The notes beneath the pieces are model-generated. The model searched no databases. It was given only the letters and a program-made list of their open reading frames with translations, and had not been told where the DNA came from. From an uncultured Bacteroidales bacterium (GTDB taxonomy: Bacteria; Bacteroidota; Bacteroidia; Bacteroidales; UBA932), in assembly GCA_944326325.1 (NCBI GenBank), contig CALVDQ010000019.1:1-47482 (forward strand): 47,482 nucleotides of DNA. The letters run 5' to 3'. The translations under genes were made by a program, and so were the position numbers. Shown piece by piece: positions 9,210 through 18,438 of this stretch; within the stretch, counting starts at the first letter, position 1; every line of letters begins with the position of its first letter.

Positions 9210-11045
9210 CTACAGGGCCTGCATGTCATTCAGCTTTTTATAGTAGCCGTTCAGCTTTATCAGTTCCTCGTGGGTTCCCCGTTCCACGATCTCGCCTTCG
9301 TGCATGACGCAGATCTCGTCCGAATTCTTTATCGTGGACAGCCTGTGGGCGATTGCTATGGTGGTCCTTGAGGTGGTCAGCCTGTCAAGCGCCTCCTGCA
9401 CAAGCCGCTCCGATTCTGTGTCGAGCGCCGATGTGGCTTCGTCGAGTATGAGTATCGGCGGGTTCTTCAGTATAGCCCTGGCGATGCTGATACGCTGCCT
9501 CTGCCCTCCGGAGAGTTTGCTTCCGCGGTCACCGATGTTCGTCTCGTAGCCTTGTTCCTTTTCCATGATGAAGTCATGGGCATTGGCTATCTTGGCCGCT
9601 TCCACCACCTGTTCCATTGTAGCACCTTCCACGCCGAAGGCTATGTTGTTGAAAATCGTGTCGTTGAACAGGATGGCTTCCTGGTTCACATTCCCGATGA
9701 GACTCCTCAGGCTCTTGATTTTCAGGCTCTTGATATCGTGACCGTCTATCAGGATTTCTCCGGATGTCACGTCATGGTATCTCGGGACCAGGTCCACGAG
9801 CGTGGATTTTCCCGAGCCGGACTGTCCCACGATGGCAATCGTCTTCCCTTTCCTGATGGTGAGGTTTATGTTCTTCAGTACCTGCTTTCCGTCGGTGTAG
9901 GAGAAGCATACGTTTTTGAACTCGATCTTGTCATCGAAAGACTTTATGTCGTAGGCATCCTGGATTTCCTTGATGTTGTTTTCTGCCTTTAGTATCTTGT
10001 CCACCCTCTCCATCGACGCAAGCCCTTTAGGGATATTGTATCCGGCCCGTGCGAACTCTTTCAGCGGGTTGAGGACGCTGTAGAGGATCACCATATAGAA
10101 TATGAATGTCGGTGCATCGATAGGGGAGGCTTCACTCAGTATCAGGGAGCCTCCGAACCAAAGCACGAACATGATCATCACGGTACCGAGGAATTCGCTT
10201 ACAGGATGCGCAAGGGACTGGCGTATGGCAACTTTCTTCGTAGCAGTGCGCAGTTCGTTGCTGACAGCGGTGAACCTTGTCATCATCTTGTCTTCGGCAA
10301 TGAATGCCTTGATTATCCTCAGCCCCCCGAGCGTCTCTTCAAGCTGGGACATGGTGTCACTCCATTTCCCTTGGGCTTCAAGGGATTCCGATTTCAGTTT
10401 CTTGCCAATCGCGCTTATTCCCCATGCCATGAGCGGGACCACCGCCAAAGTGAACAGGGTCAACTGCCAGCTTGTTGCAATGAGTGTCGCGAAATAGAAT
10501 ATTATGAGTATCGGGTTCTTTATGAGCATGTCAAGGGAACTTGTGATGGAATATTCCACCTCCCCGACGTCTCCGCTCATCCTTGCTATTATGTCGCCTT
10601 TCCTTTCCTGCGAGAAAAACCCGAGCGGGAGGTGCATCATCTTGTCGTAGACCAGAATCCTGATGTCGCGGACGATACCTGTCCTCAGAGGTACCATTAT
10701 CGCTGACGACCCGAAATAGCACGATGTCTTCAGGGCGGTCATCACTCCAAGGAAAAGCCCGAGTATGAGAAGTGTTATCGAGCCTCCGAACCTTTCGATG
10801 AGCTGGGTCACGTAGAAGTAGGCGTTGTTCATGCCTATGTCTTTCATGCTCATGTCCGGTGTATCCCAAGGGATGAATTCGTAGACGTTGGTGTCCATCT
10901 TGAACAAAATCTGCAGTATGGGGATGATCAGGGTGAACGAGAAAATGTTGAATATGGCTGAAAAGATGTTCAGCACTACCGCCCCCGCCAGATATTTCTT
11001 GTATGGCGCCACAAAGCGCTTCATTACTTGCCAGAATTCTTTCAT
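9210..11045 (-). CDS. MsbA-like ABC exporter (fused TM and ATPase)
   Basis: This half-transporter of 611 residues has six transmembrane helices (about 15-45, 85-110, 170-190, 195-215, 280-300 and 310-335) followed by a complete nucleotide-binding domain. Walker A is GQSGSGKST (407-415), the signature is LSGGQ (511-515), Walker B is ILILDEATS (531-539) and the H-loop histidine is H567. The layout is that of MsbA/LmrA-type lipid or multidrug exporters, working as homodimers in the inner membrane. Bacteroidota carry several such paralogues, so lipid A export is possible but not shown. It is transcribed alone, divergently from the hydrolase gene. Confidence 0.88.
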   Translation of the reverse strand: MKEFWQVMKRFVAPYKKYLAGAVVLNIFSAIFNIFSFTLIIPILQILFKMDTNVYEFIPWDTPDMSMKDIGMNNAYFYVTQLIERFGGSITLLILGLFLGVMTALKTSCYFGSSAIMVPLRTGIVRDIRILVYDKMMHLPLGFFSQERKGDIIARMSGDVGEVEYSITSSLDMLIKNPILIIFYFATLIATSWQLTLFTLAVVPLMAWGISAIGKKLKSESLEAQGKWSDTMSQLEETLGGLRIIKAFIAEDKMMTRFTAVSNELRTATKKVAIRQSLAHPVSEFLGTVMIMFVLWFGGSLILSEASPIDAPTFIFYMVILYSVLNPLKEFARAGYNIPKGLASMERVDKILKAENNIKEIQDAYDIKSFDDKIEFKNVCFSYTDGKQVLKNINLTIRKGKTIAIVGQSGSGKSTLVDLVPRYHDVTSGEILIDGHDIKSLKIKSLRSLIGNVNQEAILFNDTIFNNIAFGVEGATMEQVVEAAKIANAHDFIMEKEQGYETNIGDRGSKLSGGQRQRISIARAILKNPPILILDEATSALDTESERLVQEALDRLTTSRTTIAIAHRLSTIKNSDEICVMHEGEIVERGTHEELIKLNGYYKKLNDMQAL

Positions 11046-11074
11046 CTTATGTGTCGTATCGTGAGTATGACTTG

Positions 11075-11082
11075 CAAAGGTA
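11075..11082 (-). promoter_or_regulatory. -7 box of the MsbA-like gene
   Basis: TACCTTTG on the minus strand is a perfect -7 box, about 30 nt before the ATG at 11045. No clear -33 TTTG stands at 19-20 nt. It lies back to back with the -7 box of the hydrolase gene in a 108 bp divergent spacer. Confidence 0.5.
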
Positions 11083-11104
11083 TATAAAAAATTGTTTTTT
11101 CATG

Positions 11105-11112
11105 TATCTTTG
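11105..11112 (+). promoter_or_regulatory. -7 box of the secreted hydrolase gene
   Basis: TATCTTTG is a perfect -7 box on the plus strand, 41 nt before the ATG at 11154. The -33 element is not recognisable at the usual spacing. Confidence 0.5.
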
Positions 11113-11153
11113 TCCCATGATAACACTTTAATGCCCTGATAACCCGATACCAG

Positions 11154-12203
11154 ATGAAAATGATCCTCAGGAAAATACCGGCAGTCCTTCTCCTTCTCGT
11201 CCTTTCCACGGCCGTATACGCAGCGGAAACCCATGGAATGACGGTCCTTGAAAGAGAAGACAGGGGTTCCTATGACTGTCTTCTTGTGGAGTACGCCGTT
11301 CCAGGCAACGAAAAGGTCCGTTCCTTCCTGCTGCTTCCCCATGCCGCTTCGCGGGAGAATCCGTGCCCCGGCCTTGTGCTCCTTCACGATCACGGGGCCC
11401 GTTTCGATATCGGGAAGGAGAAGCTTGCGAGACCTCTGCCTTCAGCTCCGGAAAACATTCGGAAATCCTCCGGACAGTGGGTGAGGGCGAATTTCGATGG
11501 GGTATATTTTGCCGATTCCCTTGCTTCACTCGGGTATGCGGTCATCGTTCCGGATATGCTGTATTGGGGAGGACGCAGTTCAGAGCTTTGCCGCAGGTGG
11601 TCCCGTATGAAGTTCTGCGGCGGGGAAGGTGACCCTGACTCGGTCAGGACGGCCGTCTACGAGGGGCAGAGGGCTGTCTATGACAGTCTTATGGCGAACG
11701 GAACAGTCTGGGCGGAGAAGACCCTCGTGGAGGATGCCGCGGCTGCGGCCCTGCTGCGGGACCTGCCGTGTGTGTATAAGGACAGGATAGCTGCTCTGGG
11801 CTGGTCAATGGGAGCCCACAGGGCGTGGATGCTGGCAGGATTCTGCGACTTTATTGTCTCCGGCGTTTCGGTATCCTGGATGACCCTGAAGGAAACGGTC
11901 ACCATGCCCTACAAGGCTTCCGATTTCGCGATGCTTGTCCCTGAATTGAGGGCGGAACATGATTTCCCGGATATAGCGCATCTGCTTGCACCCCGCCCGT
12001 ACTGTTTCCTGAGCGGAAGGTCCGACCGGCTTTTCCCTGAACCCGTGGTCAGGGAGGCATTTTCCGTCATGCAGGAGATATATCGGGAAGAAGGGGTGGA
12101 AGGCCGTCTCGAAACCGTGTTCTTTGACGGGGGACACCATTGCGGGAAACCGGTGCAGAGGCTTGTTGTGGATTTTCTGGAAAAAACAGTACCTTTGCGT
12201 TGA
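11154..12203 (+). CDS. Secreted alpha/beta hydrolase (dienelactone-hydrolase-like)
   Basis: This 349-residue protein has a signal peptide at about 1-24 (VYAAE cleavage region), so it is periplasmic. The alpha/beta hydrolase core shows LVLLHDHGA (74-82, oxyanion-hole strand), GYAVIVPDM (127-135) and the nucleophile elbow GWSMG (216-220, S218). The acid is probably in the SGRSDRLF segment and the base in GGHHCG near the C terminus. These proteins hydrolyse esters, such as acetyl groups on sugars, but the substrate cannot be read here. The HsdR_N-like gene starts 15 bp after its stop and may share its transcript. Confidence 0.8.
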   Translation: MKMILRKIPAVLLLLVLSTAVYAAETHGMTVLEREDRGSYDCLLVEYAVPGNEKVRSFLLLPHAASRENPCPGLVLLHDHGARFDIGKEKLARPLPSAPENIRKSSGQWVRANFDGVYFADSLASLGYAVIVPDMLYWGGRSSELCRRWSRMKFCGGEGDPDSVRTAVYEGQRAVYDSLMANGTVWAEKTLVEDAAAAALLRDLPCVYKDRIAALGWSMGAHRAWMLAGFCDFIVSGVSVSWMTLKETVTMPYKASDFAMLVPELRAEHDFPDIAHLLAPRPYCFLSGRSDRLFPEPVVREAFSVMQEIYREEGVEGRLETVFFDGGHHCGKPVQRLVVDFLEKTVPLR

Positions 12204-12218
12204 AGTTTCACGAGTGCC

Positions 12219-12635
12219 ATGGAGAGGAAAACGGTGTGGGATCCGCTTAGGAAAAAGCTTGTCGCCCTCACTCCTGAAGAGGAGGTGAGGCAATGGTTCA
12301 TATCACAGCTGAACACGATGATGGCAGTCCCGATGCACATGATGATGAGCGAAGTGGGTTTCAGCCTTGCAGGCAAGAAGTTCAGGGCCGATATTGTGGT
12401 CTACGGAAGGGATACCTTCCCGGTGGCTGTGGTGGAGTGCAAGAGGCCGGATGTCGTGATCGACGGTTCCGTACTCGACCAGGCCGTCAGGTACAATATG
12501 GTACTTGGTGTCAGGTTCATTTTCATCACCAACGGGTGCAGGACCTGCATCTGCCGCCGCAGGCAGGACAGGGAGTCCCTGTCGTACGAGTTCGTGAGCG
12601 AGATCCCCTCATATTCGGAAATGATAAAAAGGTAG
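12219..12635 (+). CDS. Solitary HsdR N-terminal-like PD-(D/E)xK protein
   Basis: This 138-residue protein equals the type I restriction enzyme R-subunit N-terminal nuclease domain alone. D58 (KFRADIVVYG) and the E73-C-K75 of VVECKRPD form the PD-(D/E)xK metal site. No helicase, specificity or methylase gene is nearby, so it is not a restriction system. Bacteroidota commonly encode such a stand-alone protein; its function is unknown to me. It ends 5 bp before the CCA-adding enzyme gene, so it is probably the first gene of, or part of, that operon. Confidence 0.75.
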   Translation: MERKTVWDPLRKKLVALTPEEEVRQWFISQLNTMMAVPMHMMMSEVGFSLAGKKFRADIVVYGRDTFPVAVVECKRPDVVIDGSVLDQAVRYNMVLGVRFIFITNGCRTCICRRRQDRESLSYEFVSEIPSYSEMIKR

Positions 12636-12640
12636 ACAAG

Positions 12641-14146
12641 ATGGCAGTAGTTCATGGTTTCCTGGACAACAGGATTTTCGAGGTCATCTCCGGTATCGCC
12701 GGAAAGATGGGTGTAAGGGCTTTTGTGATAGGTGGTTATGTGCGTGATTGTTTTCTGGGGAGAAAGAGTAAGGACATAGACATTGTGGTCGAAGGGAGCG
12801 GGATTGAACTAGCCGAAGCCGTGGGGGCTGCCGTTCACAGCAATGTTTCCGTGTTCAGGAACTTCGGGACGGCCATGCTGAAGTATAAGGGCACCGAGGT
12901 GGAATTCGTCGGGGCCAGGAAGGAGTCCTACAGACGGGATTCCAGGAAACCGATAGTCGAGAACGGGACTCTCGAGGATGACCAGCGCCGCAGGGACTTT
13001 ACAATCAATGCCATGGCTTTCAGCCTGCAGAAAGAGGACTACGGTGCGCTTGTGGATCCTTTCGGAGGCATCAGGGATCTAGATGCCGGAATCATCAGGA
13101 CACCTCTCGACCCGGATACGACATACAGCGACGACCCCCTGAGGATGATAAGGGCGATACGTTTCGCTACGAAACTGAGTGACGGGGAACGGCAGTTCCG
13201 GATAGTGCCGGAGTCTCTCGAATCCATCAGAAGGAACCGGGACCGGCTGGAGATACTCTCGAAGGAGAGGATTGCGGAGGAGCTGAACAAGATGCTCGTC
13301 TGCGGCCGTCCATCTCCGGGATTCCGCCTACTGGACGAGACCGGGCTGCTCGAGCTGATCCTTCCCCAGCTGTGCAGGCTGAAAGGGGCGGAGACGGTGG
13401 AAGGGCACGGCCACAAGGAGAATTTCTCCCATACCCTCGAGGTTCTGGATAATGTAGCCGCGGCAGAGATTGCCGCCATCGCCGCCGGAAGCCTGAAGGA
13501 TTTCGAATTCGTGGACGGTGTGGAGACCGGAGTCGTCAGGACTGAGCCGAACCTGTGGCTCAGGTGGGCTGCTCTGCTACACGATATAGGCAAGCCGGCC
13601 ACGAAAAGGTACGACAAGGAGACAGGATGGACTTTCCACGGGCATGAAGTCGTAGGTGCGAGGATGGTTCCGAAAATTTTCAAGTCCCTGAAGATGCCGC
13701 TCAACGAGAAGATGAAATATGTTGAGAAACTGGTGCTCCTGCACCTGAGACCGATAGCCCTGGTAACGGAGGAGGTGACCGATTCTGCCGTGAGGCGTCT
13801 CCTTTTCGAGGCGGGCAACGATATCGATGACCTGATGCTTCTTTGCAATGCCGACATTACGTCCAAGAATCCGCGGAAGGTGGAGAGACTGAAGCGGAAT
13901 TTCGAAATTGTCAGGCGCAAGCTGGCCGAGGTGGAGGAAAAGGATGCCATCCGTAATTTCAGGAACCCTGTCACCGGAGAATATATCATGGAGCTCTACG
14001 GAATTCCTCCGTGCCGCCAGATAGGCGAACTGAAGGAGTTCGTGAAAAACGCCATCCTTGACGGGGTGATCGGCAACAACTTCGAGGAGGCGGAGGCGCT
14101 GATGCGTTCGAAGGCTTCTGAAATGGGACTTGTCCCGGTGAGGTGA
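12641..14146 (+). CDS. cca: CCA-adding tRNA nucleotidyltransferase with HD domain
   Basis: From the ATG at 12641 the protein has 501 residues; the open frame upstream (from 12293) is out-of-frame shadow of the previous gene. The nucleotidyltransferase head is clear: GGYVRD (31-36), the metal-binding DID (45-47) and RRRDFTINAMA (116-126). A C-terminal HD domain carries HDIGK (314-318) and HGHEV further on. This layout fits class II CCA-adding enzyme/poly(A) polymerase family members that repair tRNA 3' ends using CTP and ATP. tRNA-Ala in this window lacks an encoded CCA, so such an activity is needed here. The stop TGA overlaps a possible GTG start of the recombinase gene. Confidence 0.88.
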   Translation: MAVVHGFLDNRIFEVISGIAGKMGVRAFVIGGYVRDCFLGRKSKDIDIVVEGSGIELAEAVGAAVHSNVSVFRNFGTAMLKYKGTEVEFVGARKESYRRDSRKPIVENGTLEDDQRRRDFTINAMAFSLQKEDYGALVDPFGGIRDLDAGIIRTPLDPDTTYSDDPLRMIRAIRFATKLSDGERQFRIVPESLESIRRNRDRLEILSKERIAEELNKMLVCGRPSPGFRLLDETGLLELILPQLCRLKGAETVEGHGHKENFSHTLEVLDNVAAAEIAAIAAGSLKDFEFVDGVETGVVRTEPNLWLRWAALLHDIGKPATKRYDKETGWTFHGHEVVGARMVPKIFKSLKMPLNEKMKYVEKLVLLHLRPIALVTEEVTDSAVRRLLFEAGNDIDDLMLLCNADITSKNPRKVERLKRNFEIVRRKLAEVEEKDAIRNFRNPVTGEYIMELYGIPPCRQIGELKEFVKNAILDGVIGNNFEEAEALMRSKASEMGLVPVR

Positions 14147-14148
14147 AT

Positions 14149-15102
14149 ATGGAAAGCCGTCTCGTTTCAAGATATCTGGAGTATATATCCGCTGTCAGGA
14201 GATATTCCGTCAGGACCTGTGAAATATATACTGAATGTCTCAGGTCCTTCTGCGAGTTTGCCGATGCCGGTTCTGACGATGAACTCGCAGCTTCCCTCGT
14301 ACCAGGTATGATAAGGGGGTATGAAGTGCAACTGCTCGGACGGAAGCTGAAGGCAAGGACAGTGAACCTCCATGTCTCGGTACTCAGCGGCTTCTGCCGT
14401 TTCCTTGTAAAGGAGGGGGTACTGAAGTCGAATCCGGTGAAGCTTGTCAGCCGTCCGAAGATTGAAAAGCGGCTGCCCGGTTTTTTCCGCGAGTCGGACA
14501 TGGCCGCCTATTTCGCCAGGACGGAGATCTATGCTTCCGATATCCCTGATACAAAACCGGAGGACTATGTCCGCAGGCTGTCCAGGGCCGTGGTATCGAC
14601 ATTCTACAATACCGGGATAAGGCGTTCTGAACTTGTTGGGCTGAGACGCGGTGACATCGATTTCTCGAGGGAGGTCATGCGTGTCAGGGGCAAAGGTGAC
14701 AAAATGCGAGAAATTCCGCTTCTGCATTCTTTTTGTAAAGAAATTTCGTTATATTTACAATCAGTTGATACGATGGTGGGTGGTGTATGGACACCCGGGT
14801 CACCTTTGTTCGTCACTGCGAAAGGACGGGCCGTCTATCCGGAGTATGTCGCGAGGATAGTGAAGCAGGAACTTGAAAGTGCCGGTGTCTTTTCCGGAAG
14901 GAAGTCACCCCACGTCCTGAGACACACTGTGGCGACGGAGCTTCTTTCCGACGGAGCTGACCTCAACTCTATAAAGGAGTTCCTGGGCCATTCGTCACTT
15001 GCCGCGACGCAGGTCTATACCCATAATTCCATCGGAAAACTGAAGAGTGTTTATGAATCCGCCCACCCAAGGGCTAAAAACGGAGGTAAAAATGGAGATT
15101 AG
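14149..15102 (+). CDS. Tyrosine recombinase XerC/XerD-type
   Basis: The protein has 317 residues from ATG 14149; a GTG at 14143 is an alternative start. An N-terminal SAM-like core-binding domain (1-100) precedes the catalytic domain. All the expected residues are present: R158 in GIRRSEL, K182 in RGKGDK, H255-x-x-R258 in PHVLRHT, H281 in LGHSS and the nucleophile Y290 in QVYTH. Length and motifs match Xer recombinases that resolve chromosome dimers, rather than integrases of mobile elements. Its genomic neighbour is hpf, a pairing usual in Bacteroidales. XerC and XerD cannot be told apart here without an alignment. Confidence 0.88.
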   Translation: MESRLVSRYLEYISAVRRYSVRTCEIYTECLRSFCEFADAGSDDELAASLVPGMIRGYEVQLLGRKLKARTVNLHVSVLSGFCRFLVKEGVLKSNPVKLVSRPKIEKRLPGFFRESDMAAYFARTEIYASDIPDTKPEDYVRRLSRAVVSTFYNTGIRRSELVGLRRGDIDFSREVMRVRGKGDKMREIPLLHSFCKEISLYLQSVDTMVGGVWTPGSPLFVTAKGRAVYPEYVARIVKQELESAGVFSGRKSPHVLRHTVATELLSDGADLNSIKEFLGHSSLAATQVYTHNSIGKLKSVYESAHPRAKNGGKNGD

Positions 15103-15382
15103 AGTACAATCCATCAAGTTCAACGCAGATCAGAAGTTGCTGGACTTTGTAGAAAAGAAGCTGTCCAAATTGCCTAGATTCTATGATGAGATCATCGGTG
15201 TGGAAGTCACCATGTCTCTGCTCCCGGAGCATGAGAACAAGAATGTCAAGGTACTGGTACAGATTCCCGGCAATGACGTAGTGGTCGAGAGGAACGCCAG
15301 GACATTCGAGGACGCTGTGGTGGATTGCCTGGATGTCCTGAAGGAGAAACTTGTAAGGGTAAAGGAGAAAAGAGCGAATTGA
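15092..15382 (+). CDS. hpf: Ribosome hibernation-promoting factor (HPF/RaiA, short form)
   Basis: From the ATG at 15092 this encodes 96 residues, the short HPF length without the C-terminal dimerisation domain. The beta-alpha-beta-beta-beta-alpha fold begins MEIRVQSIKFNADQKLLDFV and includes LPRFYDEIIGVEVTMSL. HPF binds the 30S decoding centre in stationary phase and inactivates ribosomes. The first codons overlap the end of the xer gene by 11 bp, so the two are translationally coupled. A strong terminator follows within 25 bp. The longer open frame starting at 15047 lies inside xer and was not used. Confidence 0.9.
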   Translation: MEIRVQSIKFNADQKLLDFVEKKLSKLPRFYDEIIGVEVTMSLLPEHENKNVKVLVQIPGNDVVVERNARTFEDAVVDCLDVLKEKLVRVKEKRAN

Positions 15383-15406
15383 CAGATAGAAAGATAGATT
15401 CAGTCA

Positions 15407-15435
15407 GGCGGTCCGGAAAACGGGCCGCCTTTTTT
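15407..15435 (+). terminator. Rho-independent terminator after hpf
   Basis: GGCGGTCCG and CGGGCCGCC form a nine-pair stem with a single G-T pair, closed by a GAAAA loop and followed by six T. It ends the HsdR_N-cca-xer-hpf transcript. Confidence 0.9.
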
Positions 15436-15455
15436 GTCCAGACCTCCGTGTTTCT

Positions 15456-17938
15456 TCAGGGATTCCCGATATGCATAAGCTCCATGAGCCTGGACACGAT
15501 CTTTTCCTTTTCCCCGCTTCCTTTGGTGGACAGCCGGACAAGCGGTATCCCGTAGGTCTGCAGGATGTGGTCCTTCATCCTGTCCCTGCGGATCTGTTCT
15601 CCGGAGCAGTTGTGGTAGGAATACCCGTCTGTCTCGACGGCAAGGACCGGTTTCATGGAAACCGTGTTGGATAAAGGAAATCTATATGGGTACCCTCCCT
15701 GGATGCATATAGCGTTTCCTCTTCAGACATAAGGGAAGTATCCTTTATCAGATCCCTCAGTGGATACTCCCTTTTGATTTCCAGGCAAGAAAAGCGTATG
15801 TCGGAACTGATGATATCGCATATCAGCCCGTACGTCAGGTTCTCCGACGGATACCTTGAGATTTTGGGATGCTTCTCCAAATAGGCTGTCAGCTGTTCCG
15901 TATATTGCCTGTACAGAATGTCGAAGATCGAGGTTATTTTGCTGTCCGTTATGCTGCAGTTGTTGTATTCGATGTAGTCGAGAAGATCCGTTATGTTGCC
16001 CTGCCTCGTCTGTCTGTTTCCCGTGACTACAAGGCAGAATTTTTTCCGCGCCCTCGATACGGCCACGTTCAGCATGCTCGGGTCGTCGGCGAAAGACGAG
16101 ATCCGGTTGTCGACCACACTCATGATTATGGCATCCTTTTCCCGCCCCTGATACATGTGGACGGTCGCGGAGTCTGTCCCGGGAAGCTGTTTCCGGAATT
16201 CATCGGCCTGACGGTTGTACGGGGTGACAATACCTATGCTGCCGAACTCCTTCAGGCCCGGCAGCACTTCCTCTTTCACGACATCTATCTCCCTCTGGTT
16301 ATATCTGCCCGCCGCATGGTTCCCTTTTACTGTCCGGATTGCGGAAAGGACATCCTTTTCTCCCTTGTCTTCAGTCATTATCAGGAGATTTCCGCCGTAG
16401 AACTTCCGGCTGCAGAAGTTTATTATTCGCGGGTGGCATCGGTAGTGTTCGCGTAGAAGCGTCTGCGGAACATCTTTCACTATGGTGCATACGGATTTCA
16501 GGAAACTGTTGGAGGAGCAGTCGTATCCCTTGTCTACCCGGTACTTTCCTGTAATGGCGGCAAGACTGGCCCTGGTTTTTCCGGTTATGACGTTCGGAAG
16601 CTGCATGTCGTCCCCGACTATGACGGCGTTTCTGGCGCAGGACAGTGCCAGCGTGCCGGTCTCAACCGGAATCTGCGAGGATTCATCCATGATGATGTAG
16701 TCGTACGGTCTGTCGGTAAACTGACAGGTCGTTGCGGAGAATGTGGTGCTCAGTACCACCGGGTAGCGCCGGATGAATTCTTCTCCTTTACCCTTCATGT
16801 CGTCTATGCTCTGAAACCGGATATCAGGCAGGCTTCCGTATTTTTCCGACAGGAAGTCTTTGAACAATGTCATGGAATTGTCCGACAGGATTTCAAGCAG
16901 CCTGTCCGCATCGTACGAGGCCAGTCCCTTTTCTGCTGCGGCTATCTGTTTCTCTATTTCCCTGGACCTGTATCTGTAGAAGAGGGCCTGGAGTTTGGTG
17001 AACAGCGGATAAAGGTGGCCAGGAACATATCTTTCGTGTTCTATCCCGAGCCGGTATCTGCAGACTATCCTTATCATGAGCATCCGTATCCTGTCTGCAA
17101 GTTTCTTCAACAGTCCTGTATTGCCGTATTCCCTGTCTTCGGATATGAGCCGGCATTGTATCCACAGCCTTATGATATCGGATGAACTTGCCTTTCTCCT
17201 GCCGCCTTCCCCGTACGAACCTTTCTCCATGCTGAAATGCTTCCATTCCAGGGCCATGTCTTCCTGCTCTTGTTTCAGGCGGGCAAGTGAAGCCTGCAGC
17301 GAGAATACGGCATCGAGCTTCTGCAGGACGCTTTCCGTTTCCTTTTCCATCCTGCCGGTATCCCGGCGTCCGGATGTACGGGACAGTATGTCTTCCGGGA
17401 CCGGCGGCTGGCACTTCAGGAAACTTTCCTTGTTGTCTTTTTTGCCGAGACCGGCAATGATGAAGTCCAGTCCGTACTTTTCCATCTTTTCCTTGACATT
17501 TGCCGTCGCGGAGTTGTTCCCGGATACGACCATTACAGTCTGTCCGTTCCTGACGATGTTCGCCACGATGTTGAGTATCGTCTGGGTCTTTCCTGTCCCC
17601 GGAGGTCCCTGAATCACGCTTATCTGGCGGCTGAATGCTGTCTCGACGGCTTTTTTCTGGCTGGCGTTGCATCCGAACGGGAATATCAGGTTCCCGTGGT
17701 CCAGCCTGGCGGCAGGGTGCTTGTCCGGATTGAGGTAGCAGGCTGCCGCTGTCCTCTCGTCAATGAACCGGAGGCTTCCATACATCTGTTCAAGTATTCC
17801 GGCTTCCTCATCGTTGTTCTTGCCGAGCGGGTTCAGCGTGGCTACTTCGCGCAGATAAGCGAAGACGTTTTCCGCAGTCCTGTCATCCAGGCATGACATT
17901 ACGGTCTTTATCTGGTTCCCGTTGTATTCTGCCGTGTA
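15456..17938 (-). pseudogene. Broken superfamily-1 DNA helicase/nuclease
   Basis: The main open frame (748 residues from M at 17899) has a helicase core: GPPGTGKT (98-105, Walker A), a Walker B-type MDESSQIPVE around residue 410, and the motif VI-like NVAVSRARKKF near 640. The frame breaks near 15656-15675. The C-terminal part, with VLAVETDGYSYH and GIPLVRLSTKGSGEKEK (a PD-(D/E)xK/DUF2726-like nuclease end), continues in the next frame from 15656 to 15456; one added base would restore it. At the other end the helicase frame runs back, without a start codon, to about 17938, where it meets the oxyR remnant. The gene therefore seems truncated at its 5' end and frameshifted at its 3' end. A sequencing error could explain the frameshift but not the junction. 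Confidence 0.75.
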
Positions 17939-18360
17939 GCCGTTCCCGGACGTAGTCCTCCCTTATGACGAGGGAGACTTCCCGGACGGGGATGCAGGTG
18001 GGGCAGTCCTTGCCGGAAGTGTCCGGATGCCTGACTATCGGACGCAGGTTGGCTCTCTGGGCCGCGGTAAGAAAGTCCGTGTGCAGTTCAGGGATGACGG
18101 TATAGCCTCCGTTCGTGTCTACGATGCGGACCAGGGTGTCGATGCTGCCGGCCTGGTATCCGGTACGGGTGTGCTGTCGGCTGTGGCAGAAACTGAAGAC
18201 CTGGCTGCGCAGGCAGTGTCCTTCCTCCAGTATCCACAGACGGTCGGATACCAGCCTGTCGGAAGGGATCTCGTCCAGGCGGTACAGTTCGTCCGACGGA
18301 GAGATGTACGCTACGAATTTCTCATAATATAGGGGTATTATTGAAGACGCCGACATATCT
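17939..18360 (-). pseudogene. oxyR remnant (C-terminal effector domain only)
   Basis: This frame encodes the second half of a LysR-type OxyR regulator. IPLYYEKFVAYISP, the peroxide-sensing segment LEEGHC and a later FC, then GSIDTLVRIVDTNGGYTVIPE and REVSLVIREDYVRER are all hallmarks. The helix-turn-helix N-terminal half, about 190 residues, is absent. At about 17939 the frame leaves OxyR sequence after YVRER and continues as out-of-frame helicase sequence, ending at 17883. What remains could not bind DNA. The upstream end carries a promoter pointing the other way, for the thioredoxin gene. Confidence 0.75.
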
Positions 18361-18363
18361 TTG
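18356..18363 (+). promoter_or_regulatory. -7 box of the thioredoxin gene
   Basis: TATCTTTG is a perfect -7 box, 75 nt before the thioredoxin ATG. It coincides with the upstream edge of the oxyR remnant. No -33 TTTG is found at the standard spacing. Confidence 0.45.
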
Positions 18364-18438
18364 CAATGTGAAACAAATGAGTCATAGGCTGCTTTGATGC
18401 TGCCGGATACGCGGACAAGAAAAAACATACAGGAAACA

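Noticed and set aside
12219..12635. Restriction-modification or other defence locus
   Set aside because: No methylase, specificity subunit or helicase accompanies the HsdR_N-like gene, and the SF1 helicase at 15456-17938 is broken and on the other strand.
12293..12640. N-terminal extension of the CCA-adding enzyme frame
   Set aside because: It lies out of frame inside the HsdR_N-like gene and shows no nucleotidyltransferase homology; the family start follows at 12641.
17883..17938. Last residues of the oxyR frame (HGRIQREPDKDRN)
   Set aside because: These are helicase nucleotides read in the wrong frame, not OxyR sequence.
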